Assembly (NCBI RefSeq): GCF_002939475.1
Contig: NZ_PKFQ01000001.1
Span: 5,081,001-5,145,000, forward strand
From: Streptomyces cinnamoneus
Lineage (GTDB): Bacteria; Actinomycetota; Actinomycetes; Streptomycetales; Streptomycetaceae
Direction: 5' to 3'
DNA: 64,000 nt
The translations under genes and the position numbers were made by a program. Each line of letters starts with the position of its first letter. Positions within the stretch are counted from its first letter, which is position 1. Shown here in pieces: positions 41,600 to 48,957 of this stretch. The notes under the pieces are model-generated. The model did not search any database. It worked only from the letters and a program-made list of their open reading frames with translations, and was not told where the DNA came from.

Positions 41600-42133
41600 A
41601 TGAGCACCACCCAGAGCGAGCGGCTGCGCGAGCTGCTGGCCCCTCTCGTGAGCGCGCGGGAGCTGGACCTGGAAGAGGTCGAGGTGACACCGGCCGGCAA
41701 GCGGCGTGTGCTGCGCATCGTCGTGGACTCCGACGAGGGCGTGCAGCTGGACACCTGCGCGGACCTGAGCCGCGACGTCTCCGCCAGGCTCGACGAGACG
41801 GACGTGATGGGCGGAGCCCCCTACGTCCTGGAGGTCACGTCGCCCGGCGCCGACCGTCCCCTGACCCAGCACCGTCACTACGTCCGTGCCACCGGCCGGC
41901 TGATCAAGGCGCAGCTCGTCGAGGGCGGCGAGCTGGTCGCCCGGATCGTGGCCGTGGACGACGAGGGTCTCGACCTGGAGGTGCCGGGCGTCAAGGGCCG
42001 CAAGCCCACGGCCCGCAGGCTGGCCTTCGCCGAGATCGCGAAGGCGCGCGTGGAGATCGAGTTCAACCGCAAGTCCGGTCGGGACGCCGAAGAGGCCGTA
42101 GCCGAGACCGACGAGAGCCAAGAGGAGGCGTAG
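41600..42133 (+). CDS. rimP: Ribosome maturation factor RimP
   Basis: 177 residues. 'LVSARELDLEEVEVTPAGKRRVLRIVVDSDEGVQLDTCADLSRDVSARLD' is the RimP N-terminal domain and 'YVLEVTSPGADRPLTQHRHYVRATGRLIKAQL' the start of its SH3-like domain. It helps 30S subunit maturation. A Glu-rich tail follows. Next gene nusA starts two bases after the stop; rimP-nusA-ylxR-infB is the classic translation-transcription operon. A TAGGCT element at 41539-41544 is a possible -10 for the operon. Confidence 0.95.
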   Translation: MSTTQSERLRELLAPLVSARELDLEEVEVTPAGKRRVLRIVVDSDEGVQLDTCADLSRDVSARLDETDVMGGAPYVLEVTSPGADRPLTQHRHYVRATGRLIKAQLVEGGELVARIVAVDDEGLDLEVPGVKGRKPTARRLAFAEIAKARVEIEFNRKSGRDAEEAVAETDESQEEA

Positions 42134-42135
42134 CC

Positions 42136-43125
42136 GTGGACATCGACATGAGTGCCCTGCGGGGTCTGGTGCGAGAGAAGGAGATCTCCTTCGACCTGCT
42201 GGTCGAGGCGATCGAGTCGGCCCTCCTCATCGCGTACCACCGCACCGAGGGAAGCCGCCGCCGCGCCCGCGTCGAGCTGGACCGGTCGTCCGGCCACGTG
42301 ACGGTGTGGGCCAAGGAGGACCCGCAGGACCTCGCCGAGGGCGAGGAGCCCCGCGAGTTCGACGACACCCCGTCCGGTTTCGGCCGGATCGCCGCGACCA
42401 CCGCCAAGCAGGTCATCCTCCAGCGTCTGCGCGACGCCGAGGACGAGATCACTTTCGGTGAGTTCGCGGGTCGCGAGGGCGACGTCGTCGCGGGCGTCGT
42501 GCAGCAGGGCAAGGACCCGAAGAACGTCCTGGTCGACATCGGCAAGCTGGAAGCCATCCTGCCGGTCCAGGAGCAGGTGCCGGGCGAGGAGTACAAGCAC
42601 GGCACGCGTCTGCGGACGTACGTCGTCCGGGTGGCCAAGGGCGTGCGCGGCCCGTCCGTGACGCTTTCGCGCACCCACCCGAACCTGGTGAAGAAGCTCT
42701 TCGCCATGGAGGTCCCGGAGATCGCGGACGGCTCGGTGGAGATCGCCGCCATCGCCCGCGAGGCCGGTCACCGCACCAAGATCGCGGTTCGCTCGACCCG
42801 CTCCGGCCTGAACGCCAAGGGGGCCTGCATCGGCCCGATGGGCGGCCGCGTCCGCGCGGTCATGGCCGAGCTGCACGGCGAGAAGATCGACATCGTCGAC
42901 TGGTCGGACGACCCCGCCGAGCTGGTGGCCCACGCTCTGTCCCCCGCACGGGTGAGCAAGGTCGAGGTCGTGGACCTCGCCGCCCGCTCCGCCCGGGTGA
43001 CCGTGCCCGACTACCAGCTCTCCCTCGCCATCGGCAAGGAGGGGCAGAACGCCCGGCTCGCGGCCCGGCTCACCGGCTGGCGGATCGACATCCGTCCGGA
43101 CACCGAGCAGCAGCAGACCGACTGA
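42136..43125 (+). CDS. nusA: Transcription termination/antitermination protein NusA
   Basis: 329 residues from GTG. Domains in order: N-terminal RNA polymerase binding ('MSALRGLVREKEISFDLLVEAIESALLIAY'-type start), S1 ('GDVVAGVVQQGKDPKNVLVDIGKLEAILPVQEQVPGE'), KH1 ('REAGHRTKIAVRSTRSGLNAKGACIGPMGGRVRAVMAEL') and KH2 ('PDYQLSLAIGKEGQNARLAARLTGWRIDI'). It lacks the acidic repeats of E. coli NusA, as usual in actinobacteria, so it is shorter than the 495-residue E. coli form. It acts in pausing, termination and rRNA antitermination. Confidence 0.96.
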   Translation: MDIDMSALRGLVREKEISFDLLVEAIESALLIAYHRTEGSRRRARVELDRSSGHVTVWAKEDPQDLAEGEEPREFDDTPSGFGRIAATTAKQVILQRLRDAEDEITFGEFAGREGDVVAGVVQQGKDPKNVLVDIGKLEAILPVQEQVPGEEYKHGTRLRTYVVRVAKGVRGPSVTLSRTHPNLVKKLFAMEVPEIADGSVEIAAIAREAGHRTKIAVRSTRSGLNAKGACIGPMGGRVRAVMAELHGEKIDIVDWSDDPAELVAHALSPARVSKVEVVDLAARSARVTVPDYQLSLAIGKEGQNARLAARLTGWRIDIRPDTEQQQTD

Positions 43126-43146
43126 GCACGGCGCACGGAAGCGGCC

Positions 43147-43169
43147 GGGGGCGCGTACGCAGCGCCCCC
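43147..43169 (+). terminator. Stem-loop in the nusA-ylxR spacer
   Basis: GGGGGCGC (43147-43154) and GCGCCCCC (43162-43169) with a 7-base loop, inside the 204-base gap between nusA and ylxR. It could attenuate rather than stop transcription, as the genes normally share an operon. The rest of the gap (43170-43329) shows no gene. Confidence 0.5.
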
Positions 43170-43329
43170 GAGCGGCCCGGAAGGTCCGTAAAACGACCCT
43201 CGCGGGCCGCGCCGGCCCGGGCCTCCCACGGCCCGGAAACCGACAACCGGCCGATCTTGGCCGAAACGTATACGCGCACGATCAGTGCCCCGAAGGGGTG
43301 AGGTCGGCGTGGGGAGGTAGACTTAACCA

Positions 43330-43608
43330 GTGTCTGGCCGGACGCATGCCCGCGCATGCCCTGAGCGCACCTGTGTGGGGTGCCGGGAGCGAGCGGCCAA
43401 GGGCGAAGTGCTGCGGACCGTGATGATCGAGGGCGCCTGCGTCCCCGATCCACGCGGTACGCTGCCCGGCCGGGGTGCTTCCGTGCACCCGACACTGGTC
43501 TGCCTCGATCTGGCGGTACGCCGCCGGGCGTTCCCCCGGGCCTTCAAGGTCCCGGGACCGCTCGACACCGCGGAGCTGCGCCGGTACCTGGAGCGGACCG
43601 AGCGGTAA
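43330..43608 (+). CDS. ylxR: YlxR family RNA-binding protein (DUF448)
   Basis: 92 residues from GTG. The family motif 'ERTCVGCRERAAKGEVLRTVM' with two Cys, 'DPRGTLPGRGASVHPTLVCLDLAVRRRAFPRAFKV' (GRGA(Y/S) loop) is complete. YlxR proteins sit between nusA and infB and bind RNA; in some bacteria they modulate RNase P. A conserved neighbourhood makes the call firm although the protein is small. Confidence 0.92.
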   Translation: MSGRTHARACPERTCVGCRERAAKGEVLRTVMIEGACVPDPRGTLPGRGASVHPTLVCLDLAVRRRAFPRAFKVPGPLDTAELRRYLERTER

Positions 43609-43712
43609 AGAGATCGAGCGGCGATGAGTTAGGCCCCGCCTCTGCGGGGATGTCCCAGGCACGGGTATCCGTGCAGTCAGGTACCTCGCGAGTTGGAAGT
43701 AGGTCGAGATTG

Positions 43713-43757
43713 CGATGAGCACTCGATGAGTACGCGATGAGTACGCCCATGAAGTAG
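43713..43757 (+). other. Tandem 11-base repeats forming three overlapping mini-reading frames before infB
   Basis: CGATGAGCACT (43713-43723) is followed by two copies of CGATGAGTACG (43724-43734, 43735-43745). They create three frames linked by ATGA overlaps: ATG at 43715 (M-S-T-R, stop), ATG at 43726 (M-S-T-R, stop) and ATG at 43737 (M-S-T-P-M-K, stop at 43757). The infB ribosome binding site AGAAGGAG begins 27 bases later. Whether these are translated is unknown; no clear ribosome binding site precedes them. Confidence 0.4.
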
Positions 43758-43796
43758 CGACGGTCCGGTGGACAACCCGGACCTAGAAGGAGCGAA

Positions 43797-46700
43797 GTGG
43801 CTAAGGTCCGGGTATACGAACTCGCCAAGGAGTTCGGAGTCGAGAGCAAGGTCGTCATGGCCAAGCTCCAAGAACTTGGTGAATTCGTCCGTTCGGCGTC
43901 CTCGACCATCGAGGCGCCGGTCGTCCGTAAGCTGACCGACGCTTTGCAGGGTCCCGGTGGCAACGCCGGTAAGCCCGCTGCGAAGCCCGCGGCGCCGCGC
44001 AAGGCTGCGCCCGCGAAGCCTGGTGCCCCCACTCCGGGCGCCCAGGCCCGTCCCGCCGCCCCGGCCAAGCCGGCCGCGGCCCCCACCCCCAAGCCCGCGA
44101 GCGCCGGCCCCGCGCCGTCGCCCGCCCCGCGCCCCGGCCCGAAGCCCGGTCCCGCGGCGCCCAAGCCCGCTCCGGCCGCGCCCGCGCAGCCCGAGTTCCA
44201 GGCTCCGCCGTCGGCCCCCGCGCCGTCCGCGCCCAAGCCCGGCGTCACCCCCGGCCCGCGCCCCGGCGGCGCCCGTCCGGGTCCCGCCGGCCAGCGTGAC
44301 GGCGGCCGTCCCGAGCGCGCCCCGCGCCCGGGTGGTCCCGGTGAGCGTGCCCCGCGTCCCGGTGGCGCCCGTCCGGCCGGTCCCCGTCCGGGCAACAACC
44401 CCTTCACCTCCGGTGGCTCCACCGGCATGGCCCGCCCGCAGGCCCCCCGTCCCGGTGGCGCCCCGCGTCCCGGCGGCCAGGCCGGCCCCGGCGGCCCGCG
44501 TCCGCAGGGCGGCCCCGGCGGTGCCCCGCGTCCGCAGGGTCAGGGCGGTGCCCGTCCGACCCCCGGCGGCATGCCCCGTCCGCAGGCTCCCGGTGGCGCC
44601 CCGCGTCCCGGCGCGCCCGCCGGTAACCGTCCGAACCCGGGCATGATGCCGCAGCGTCCCGCTGCCGGCCCGCGTCCGGGCCCCGGCGGCGGCGGTCGCG
44701 GTCCCGGCGGCGGCGGTGCCGGTCGTCCCGGCGGCGGTGCCGGTCGTCCCGGCTTCGCCGGTCGTCCGGCCGGTCCCGGCGGCGGCGGTCGTCCCGGTGG
44801 CGGCGGCGGCTTCGCCGGTCGTCCCGGTGGCGGTGGCCCCGGTGGCGGCGGCGGCTTCGGCGGCGGTCGTCCGGGCTTCGGCGGTCGTCCCGGCGGTCCC
44901 GGTGCCCGTGGTGGCACGCAGGGTGCCTTCGGCCGTCCCGGCGGTCCGGCCCGTCGTGGCCGCAAGTCCAAGCGTCAGCGGCGCCAGGAGTACGAGGCCA
45001 TGCAGGCCCCGTCGGTCGGCGGCGTGATGCTGCCCCGCGGCGGCGGCGAGACCATTCGCCTGTCGCGCGGTGCCTCCCTCACCGACTTCGCGGAGAAGAT
45101 CGGCGCCAACCCGGCGTCGCTCGTCGCCGTGATGATGAACCTCGGCGAGATGGTCACGGCCACGCAGTCCGTCTCGGACGAGACGCTGCAGCTCCTCGGC
45201 GGCGAGATGAACTACACCGTTCAGATCGTGAGCCCCGAGGAGGAGGACCGCGAGCTGCTCGAGTCGTTCGACATCGAGTTCGGTGAGAACGAGGGCGGCG
45301 AGGAGATGCTCGTCGCGCGTCCGCCGGTCGTGACCGTCATGGGTCACGTCGACCACGGTAAGACGCGACTGCTCGACGCCATCCGCAAGACCAACGTGGT
45401 CGCGGGCGAGGCCGGTGGCATCACCCAGCACATCGGTGCCTACCAGGTCGCGACCGAGGTCAACGACGAAGAGCGCAAGATCACCTTCATCGACACCCCG
45501 GGTCACGAGGCGTTCACCGCCATGCGTGCCCGTGGTGCGAAGTCGACCGACATCGCGATCCTCGTGGTGGCGGCCAACGACGGTGTCATGCCGCAGACGA
45601 TCGAGGCCCTGAACCACGCCAAGGCGGCCGACGTGCCGATCGTGGTCGCGGTCAACAAGATCGACGTCGAGGGTGCCGACCCGACCAAGGTGCGCGGTCA
45701 GCTCACCGAGTTCGGTCTGGTGGCCGAGGAGTACGGCGGCGACACCATGTTCGTCGACATCTCCGCCAAGCAGGGTCTGAACATCGACAGCCTGCTGGAG
45801 GCCGTGATCCTCACCGCGGACGCCTCGCTCGACCTGCGCGCCAACGCGGAGCAGGACGCGCAGGGCATCGCGATCGAGGCCCACCTCGACCGTGGCCGCG
45901 GCGCCGTGGCCACCGTGCTCGTCCAGCGCGGTACCCTCCGCGTCGGCGACACGATGGTCGCCGGTGACGCCTACGGCCGTGTCCGCGCGATGCTCGACGA
46001 CAAGGGCCAGAACGTGGAAGAGGCGGGTCCGTCGACCCCGGTCCTCGTCCTCGGTCTGACCAACGTCCCGGGCGCCGGCGACAACTTCCTCGTCGTCGAC
46101 GAGGACCGCACGGCTCGCCAGATCGCCGAGAAGCGCGCTGCGCGTGAGCGCAACGCCGCCTTCGCCAAGCGCACCCGCCGGGTGTCCCTCGAGGACCTCG
46201 ACAAGGTGCTCAAGGCCGGCCTGGTGCAGGACCTCAACATCATCATCAAGGGCGACGCGTCCGGTTCGGTGGAGGCTCTCGAGTCCTCGCTGCTCCAGCT
46301 CGACGTCGGTGAAGAGGTCGACATCCGCATCCTGCACCGCGGTGTGGGTGCGGTCACCGAGTCGGACATCAACCTGGCGACCGGCTCCGACGCCATCGTC
46401 ATCGGCTTCAACGTCCGCGCCGAGGGCCGTGCCACGCAGATGGCCGAGCGCGAGGGCGTCGACGTCCGGTACTACTCGGTCATCTACCAGGCGATCGAGG
46501 AGATCGAGGCGGCCCTGAAGGGCATGCTGAAGCCGGAGTACGAAGAGGTCGAGCTCGGTACGGCGGAGATCCGCGAGATCTTCCGCTCGTCCAAGCTGGG
46601 CAACATCGCGGGTGTCCTCATCCGCTCCGGCGAGGTCAAGCGCAACACCAAGGCGCGCCTCATCCGCGACGGCAAGGTCATCGCGGAGGAGCTCAACATC

Positions 46701-46841
46701 GTCGGTCTGCGTCGCTTCAAGGACGACGTCACCGAGATCCGCGAAGGCTTCGAGGGCGGTATCAACCTCGGAAACTTCAACGACATCAAGATCGACGACG
46801 TCATCGCGACGTACGAGATGCGCGAGAAGCCGCGCGGCTGA
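43797..46841 (+). CDS. infB: Translation initiation factor IF-2
   Basis: 1,014 residues from GTG behind AGAAGGAG. N-terminal IF2_N domain ('VRVYELAKEFGVESKVVMAKLQELGEFV') is followed by a long Pro/Ala/Gly/Arg-rich low-complexity region (about residues 55-385) built from PRPGG-like units. The second IF2_N ends before the G domain: G1 GHVDHGKT at residues 516-523, G3 'DTPGHEAF' and G4 NKID ('VVAVNKIDVEG'). Domains II, III and the fMet-tRNA-binding C-terminal domain follow ('ILHRGVGAVTESDINLATGSDAIVIGFNVR', 'VLIRSGEVKRNTKARLIRDGKVI'). A wobble-containing stem-loop follows the stop. Confidence 0.97.
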   Translation: MAKVRVYELAKEFGVESKVVMAKLQELGEFVRSASSTIEAPVVRKLTDALQGPGGNAGKPAAKPAAPRKAAPAKPGAPTPGAQARPAAPAKPAAAPTPKPASAGPAPSPAPRPGPKPGPAAPKPAPAAPAQPEFQAPPSAPAPSAPKPGVTPGPRPGGARPGPAGQRDGGRPERAPRPGGPGERAPRPGGARPAGPRPGNNPFTSGGSTGMARPQAPRPGGAPRPGGQAGPGGPRPQGGPGGAPRPQGQGGARPTPGGMPRPQAPGGAPRPGAPAGNRPNPGMMPQRPAAGPRPGPGGGGRGPGGGGAGRPGGGAGRPGFAGRPAGPGGGGRPGGGGGFAGRPGGGGPGGGGGFGGGRPGFGGRPGGPGARGGTQGAFGRPGGPARRGRKSKRQRRQEYEAMQAPSVGGVMLPRGGGETIRLSRGASLTDFAEKIGANPASLVAVMMNLGEMVTATQSVSDETLQLLGGEMNYTVQIVSPEEEDRELLESFDIEFGENEGGEEMLVARPPVVTVMGHVDHGKTRLLDAIRKTNVVAGEAGGITQHIGAYQVATEVNDEERKITFIDTPGHEAFTAMRARGAKSTDIAILVVAANDGVMPQTIEALNHAKAADVPIVVAVNKIDVEGADPTKVRGQLTEFGLVAEEYGGDTMFVDISAKQGLNIDSLLEAVILTADASLDLRANAEQDAQGIAIEAHLDRGRGAVATVLVQRGTLRVGDTMVAGDAYGRVRAMLDDKGQNVEEAGPSTPVLVLGLTNVPGAGDNFLVVDEDRTARQIAEKRAARERNAAFAKRTRRVSLEDLDKVLKAGLVQDLNIIIKGDASGSVEALESSLLQLDVGEEVDIRILHRGVGAVTESDINLATGSDAIVIGFNVRAEGRATQMAEREGVDVRYYSVIYQAIEEIEAALKGMLKPEYEEVELGTAEIREIFRSSKLGNIAGVLIRSGEVKRNTKARLIRDGKVIAEELNIVGLRRFKDDVTEIREGFEGGINLGNFNDIKIDDVIATYEMREKPRG

Positions 46842-46857
46842 ATCGCATAGCTCGACA

Positions 46858-46896
46858 GGGGCCGGTCGGCGGATCATATTTCCGTCGATCGGCCCC
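46858..46896 (+). terminator. Stem-loop after infB
   Basis: 16-base arms 46858-46873 and 46881-46896 pair with two G-T wobbles around a 7-base AT-rich loop, 17 bases past the infB stop. A second smaller hairpin (46935-46942 with 46949-46956) lies just before the DUF503 gene. Confidence 0.65.
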
Positions 46897-46991
46897 GGCC
46901 GTTGCGTGTACGGTTCGAAGGGTCGTACCCAACACGCACCCCCGGACCGGGGTGCGCCACACGCCTCCCGGGTGGGCTTCACCCGTCACGC

Positions 46992-47288
46992 ATGTATGTA
47001 GGGACACTGTCCTTCGACCTGCTCCTCGGCGACGTCCGGTCGCTGAAGGAGAAGCGCTCCGTCGTCCGCCCGATCGTCGCCGAGCTGCACCGCAAGTACG
47101 CGGTCAGCGTGGCGGAGGTGGGCGACCAGGACCTCTACCGCCGGGCCACGATCGGTGTGGCGGCGGTCTCCGGGGACGCGGGGCACCTCACGGACATACT
47201 GGACCGCTGCGAGCGCCTGGTCGCCGCACGGCCCGAAGTGGAGCTGCTGTCGGTACGGCGGCGGTTCCACGGCGACGACGACGACTGA
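46992..47288 (+). CDS. DUF503 protein
   Basis: 98 residues from ATG. 'MYVGTLSFDLLLGDVRSLKEKRSVVRPIVAELHRKYAVSVAEVGDQDLYRRATIGVAAVSGDAG' is the DUF503 (YlxP) signature, with the SLKEKR motif. Small ferredoxin-like proteins of this family occur between infB and rbfA in Gram-positives; their role is unknown, possibly linked to ribosome assembly by neighbourhood. The open frame begins earlier, but the upstream part is a hairpin-rich spacer. Confidence 0.9.
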   Translation: MYVGTLSFDLLLGDVRSLKEKRSVVRPIVAELHRKYAVSVAEVGDQDLYRRATIGVAAVSGDAGHLTDILDRCERLVAARPEVELLSVRRRFHGDDDD

Positions 47289-47342
47289 GCGGTCGGCGGT
47301 CGCCGCAAGCACAATGGTGGAAGACGAGAAGGAGAAGGACCA

Positions 47343-47810
47343 GTGGCCGACAACGCGCGGGCGAAGAGGCTGGCGGACCTCATTCGCGAGGTGATCGCCC
47401 AGAAGCTGCAGCGCGGAATCAAGGACCCGCGGCTCGGCTCGCATGTGACCATCACGGACACCCGGGTGACCGGCGACCTGCGGGAGGCCACGGTCTTCTA
47501 CACGGTCTACGGCGACGACGAGGAGCGTGCCAGCGCGGCCGCGGGCCTGGAGAGCGCCAAGGGCATCCTGCGCTCCGAGGTCGGCCGGGCGGCGGGCACC
47601 AAGTTCACGCCGACGCTGACCTTCGTGGCGGACGCCCTGCCGGACAACGCCCGGACCATCGAAGACCTCCTCGACCGGGCGCGCGCCTCGGACGCCCAGG
47701 TGCGCCAGGCCTCCTCCGGCGCCACCTACGCCGGCGAGGCCGACCCGTACCGCAAGCCGGGCGAGGACGACGAGGCCACCGGGACCGACAAGGACGCCGC
47801 CGCCGAATGA
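47343..47810 (+). CDS. rbfA: Ribosome-binding factor A
   Basis: 155 residues from GTG behind AAGGAGAAGG. 'RAKRLADLIREVIAQKLQRGIKDPRLGSHVTITDTRVTGDLREATVFYTVYG' is the RbfA KH-like fold with the KDPR(L/V) motif; 'LESAKGILRSEVGRA' follows. It binds the 30S subunit late in assembly and at cold shock. The C-terminal 35 residues are acidic and likely disordered. ATGA overlap with truB. Confidence 0.95.
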   Translation: MADNARAKRLADLIREVIAQKLQRGIKDPRLGSHVTITDTRVTGDLREATVFYTVYGDDEERASAAAGLESAKGILRSEVGRAAGTKFTPTLTFVADALPDNARTIEDLLDRARASDAQVRQASSGATYAGEADPYRKPGEDDEATGTDKDAAAE

Positions 47811-48709
47811 AGGAGAAGTACAGCGGCCCGGACGGCCTGATCGTCGTCGACAAGCCGGCCGGTTTCACCTCGCACGACGTCGTCGCCAAGATGCGCGGCA
47901 TCGCCCGCACCCGGCGCATCGGTCACGCGGGGACGCTCGACCCGATGGCGACCGGTGTGCTCGTCCTCGGCATCGAGCGGGCCACCAAGCTCCTCGGTCA
48001 CCTCGCGCTGACCGAGAAGGAGTACGTGGCGACCATCCGGCTCGGGCAGAACACGGTGACCGACGACGCCGAGGGGGAGATCACCTCCTCCGTCGACGCC
48101 TCGGCGGTCACCCGTGAGGCCGTCGACGCCGGCGTCGCCAAGCTCACCGGCGCCATCATGCAGGTCCCGTCCAAGGTCAGCGCCATCAAGATCGACGGCA
48201 AGCGCTCGTACAAGCGGGCACGCGAGGGCGAGGACTTCGAGATCCCCGCCCGCCCGGTGACGGTCTCCGCCTTCACCGTGCACGCCGTGCACGCCGCCGA
48301 GGCGGCGGACGGCACGCCGGTGCAGGACCTGCTGGTCTCCGTCGTCTGCTCCTCCGGCACCTACGTCCGGGCGCTGGCCCGGGACCTGGGTGCGGACACG
48401 GGCGTCGGCGGCCACCTCACCGCGCTGCGGCGCACCCGCGTCGGCCCGTACCGGATCGGCGACGCCCGCACGCTCGACCAGCTCCAGCAGGAGCTGACCG
48501 TCATGCCCGTCGAGGAGGCCGCCTCGGCCGCCTTCCACCGCTGGGACGTGAACGAGCAGCAGGCCCGTCTGCTGGGCAACGGCGTCCGGATCAAGATCCC
48601 CGCCTTCGGCTCCACGGGACCGATCGCGGTCTTCGGGCCGGACGGCCGCTTCCTCGCCCTGATCGAGGACCAGGGCGGCAAGGCCAAGAGCCTGCTCGTC
48701 CTCGCCTGA
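47807..48709 (+). CDS. truB: tRNA pseudouridine(55) synthase TruB
   Basis: 300 residues. The catalytic Asp45 is in 'RRIGHAGTLDPMATGVLVLGIERATKL'; 'KPAGFTSHDVV', 'KEYVATIRLGQNTVTDDAEGE' and 'VPSKVSAIKIDGKRSYKRAREGE' complete the TruB set, and a C-terminal PUA-like part ('GNGVRIKIPAFGSTGPIAVFGPDGRFLALIED') binds the tRNA. It makes pseudouridine 55 in the T-loop. Overlaps rbfA by ATGA. A stem-loop follows, so the next gene is transcribed on its own. Confidence 0.95.
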   Translation: MKEKYSGPDGLIVVDKPAGFTSHDVVAKMRGIARTRRIGHAGTLDPMATGVLVLGIERATKLLGHLALTEKEYVATIRLGQNTVTDDAEGEITSSVDASAVTREAVDAGVAKLTGAIMQVPSKVSAIKIDGKRSYKRAREGEDFEIPARPVTVSAFTVHAVHAAEAADGTPVQDLLVSVVCSSGTYVRALARDLGADTGVGGHLTALRRTRVGPYRIGDARTLDQLQQELTVMPVEEAASAAFHRWDVNEQQARLLGNGVRIKIPAFGSTGPIAVFGPDGRFLALIEDQGGKAKSLLVLA

Positions 48710-48750
48710 CGGCGTCCGCCGCGGGCCCGGCGGTACCGCACACCGTGGGG

Positions 48751-48779
48751 CGGGGAGCGTGTGATCCACGCGCTCCCCG
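48751..48779 (+). terminator. Stem-loop after truB
   Basis: 13-base arms (48751-48763 and 48767-48779, one wobble) with an ATC loop, 41 bases past the truB stop. It closes the ribosome-assembly operon. The 178 bases that follow up to the next start must hold the promoter of the trypsin/NTPase gene; TACCGT near 48918-48923 is a weak -10 candidate. Confidence 0.75.
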
Positions 48780-48957
48780 ACCCACGATCCCCCTCCCACT
48801 GGTCTCTATCCATCCGGGACGGATGATTCACCCCAACGGGCAGGCGCTCGGAGTGAACCACGGGGGTGGAAGGGGGCGCGTTCAGCCTGAGACCTGGTTT
48901 CGCCGATCATCCGCTGCCTACCGTCGTGTGTACGAGCACGGCGGGGAGGTTCGACGG

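Noticed and set aside
44300..44960. Regular repeats in infB that could be mistaken for a CRISPR array
   Set aside because: They are in-frame Pro/Gly/Arg codon repeats with irregular spacing and no unique spacers; no cas gene is near.
43677..46982. A 1,101-codon minus-strand frame antisense to infB
   Set aside because: IF2 motifs are unmistakable on the plus strand; the reverse reads Thr/Gly/Ala/Arg repeats created by the Pro/Gly codons of the linker.
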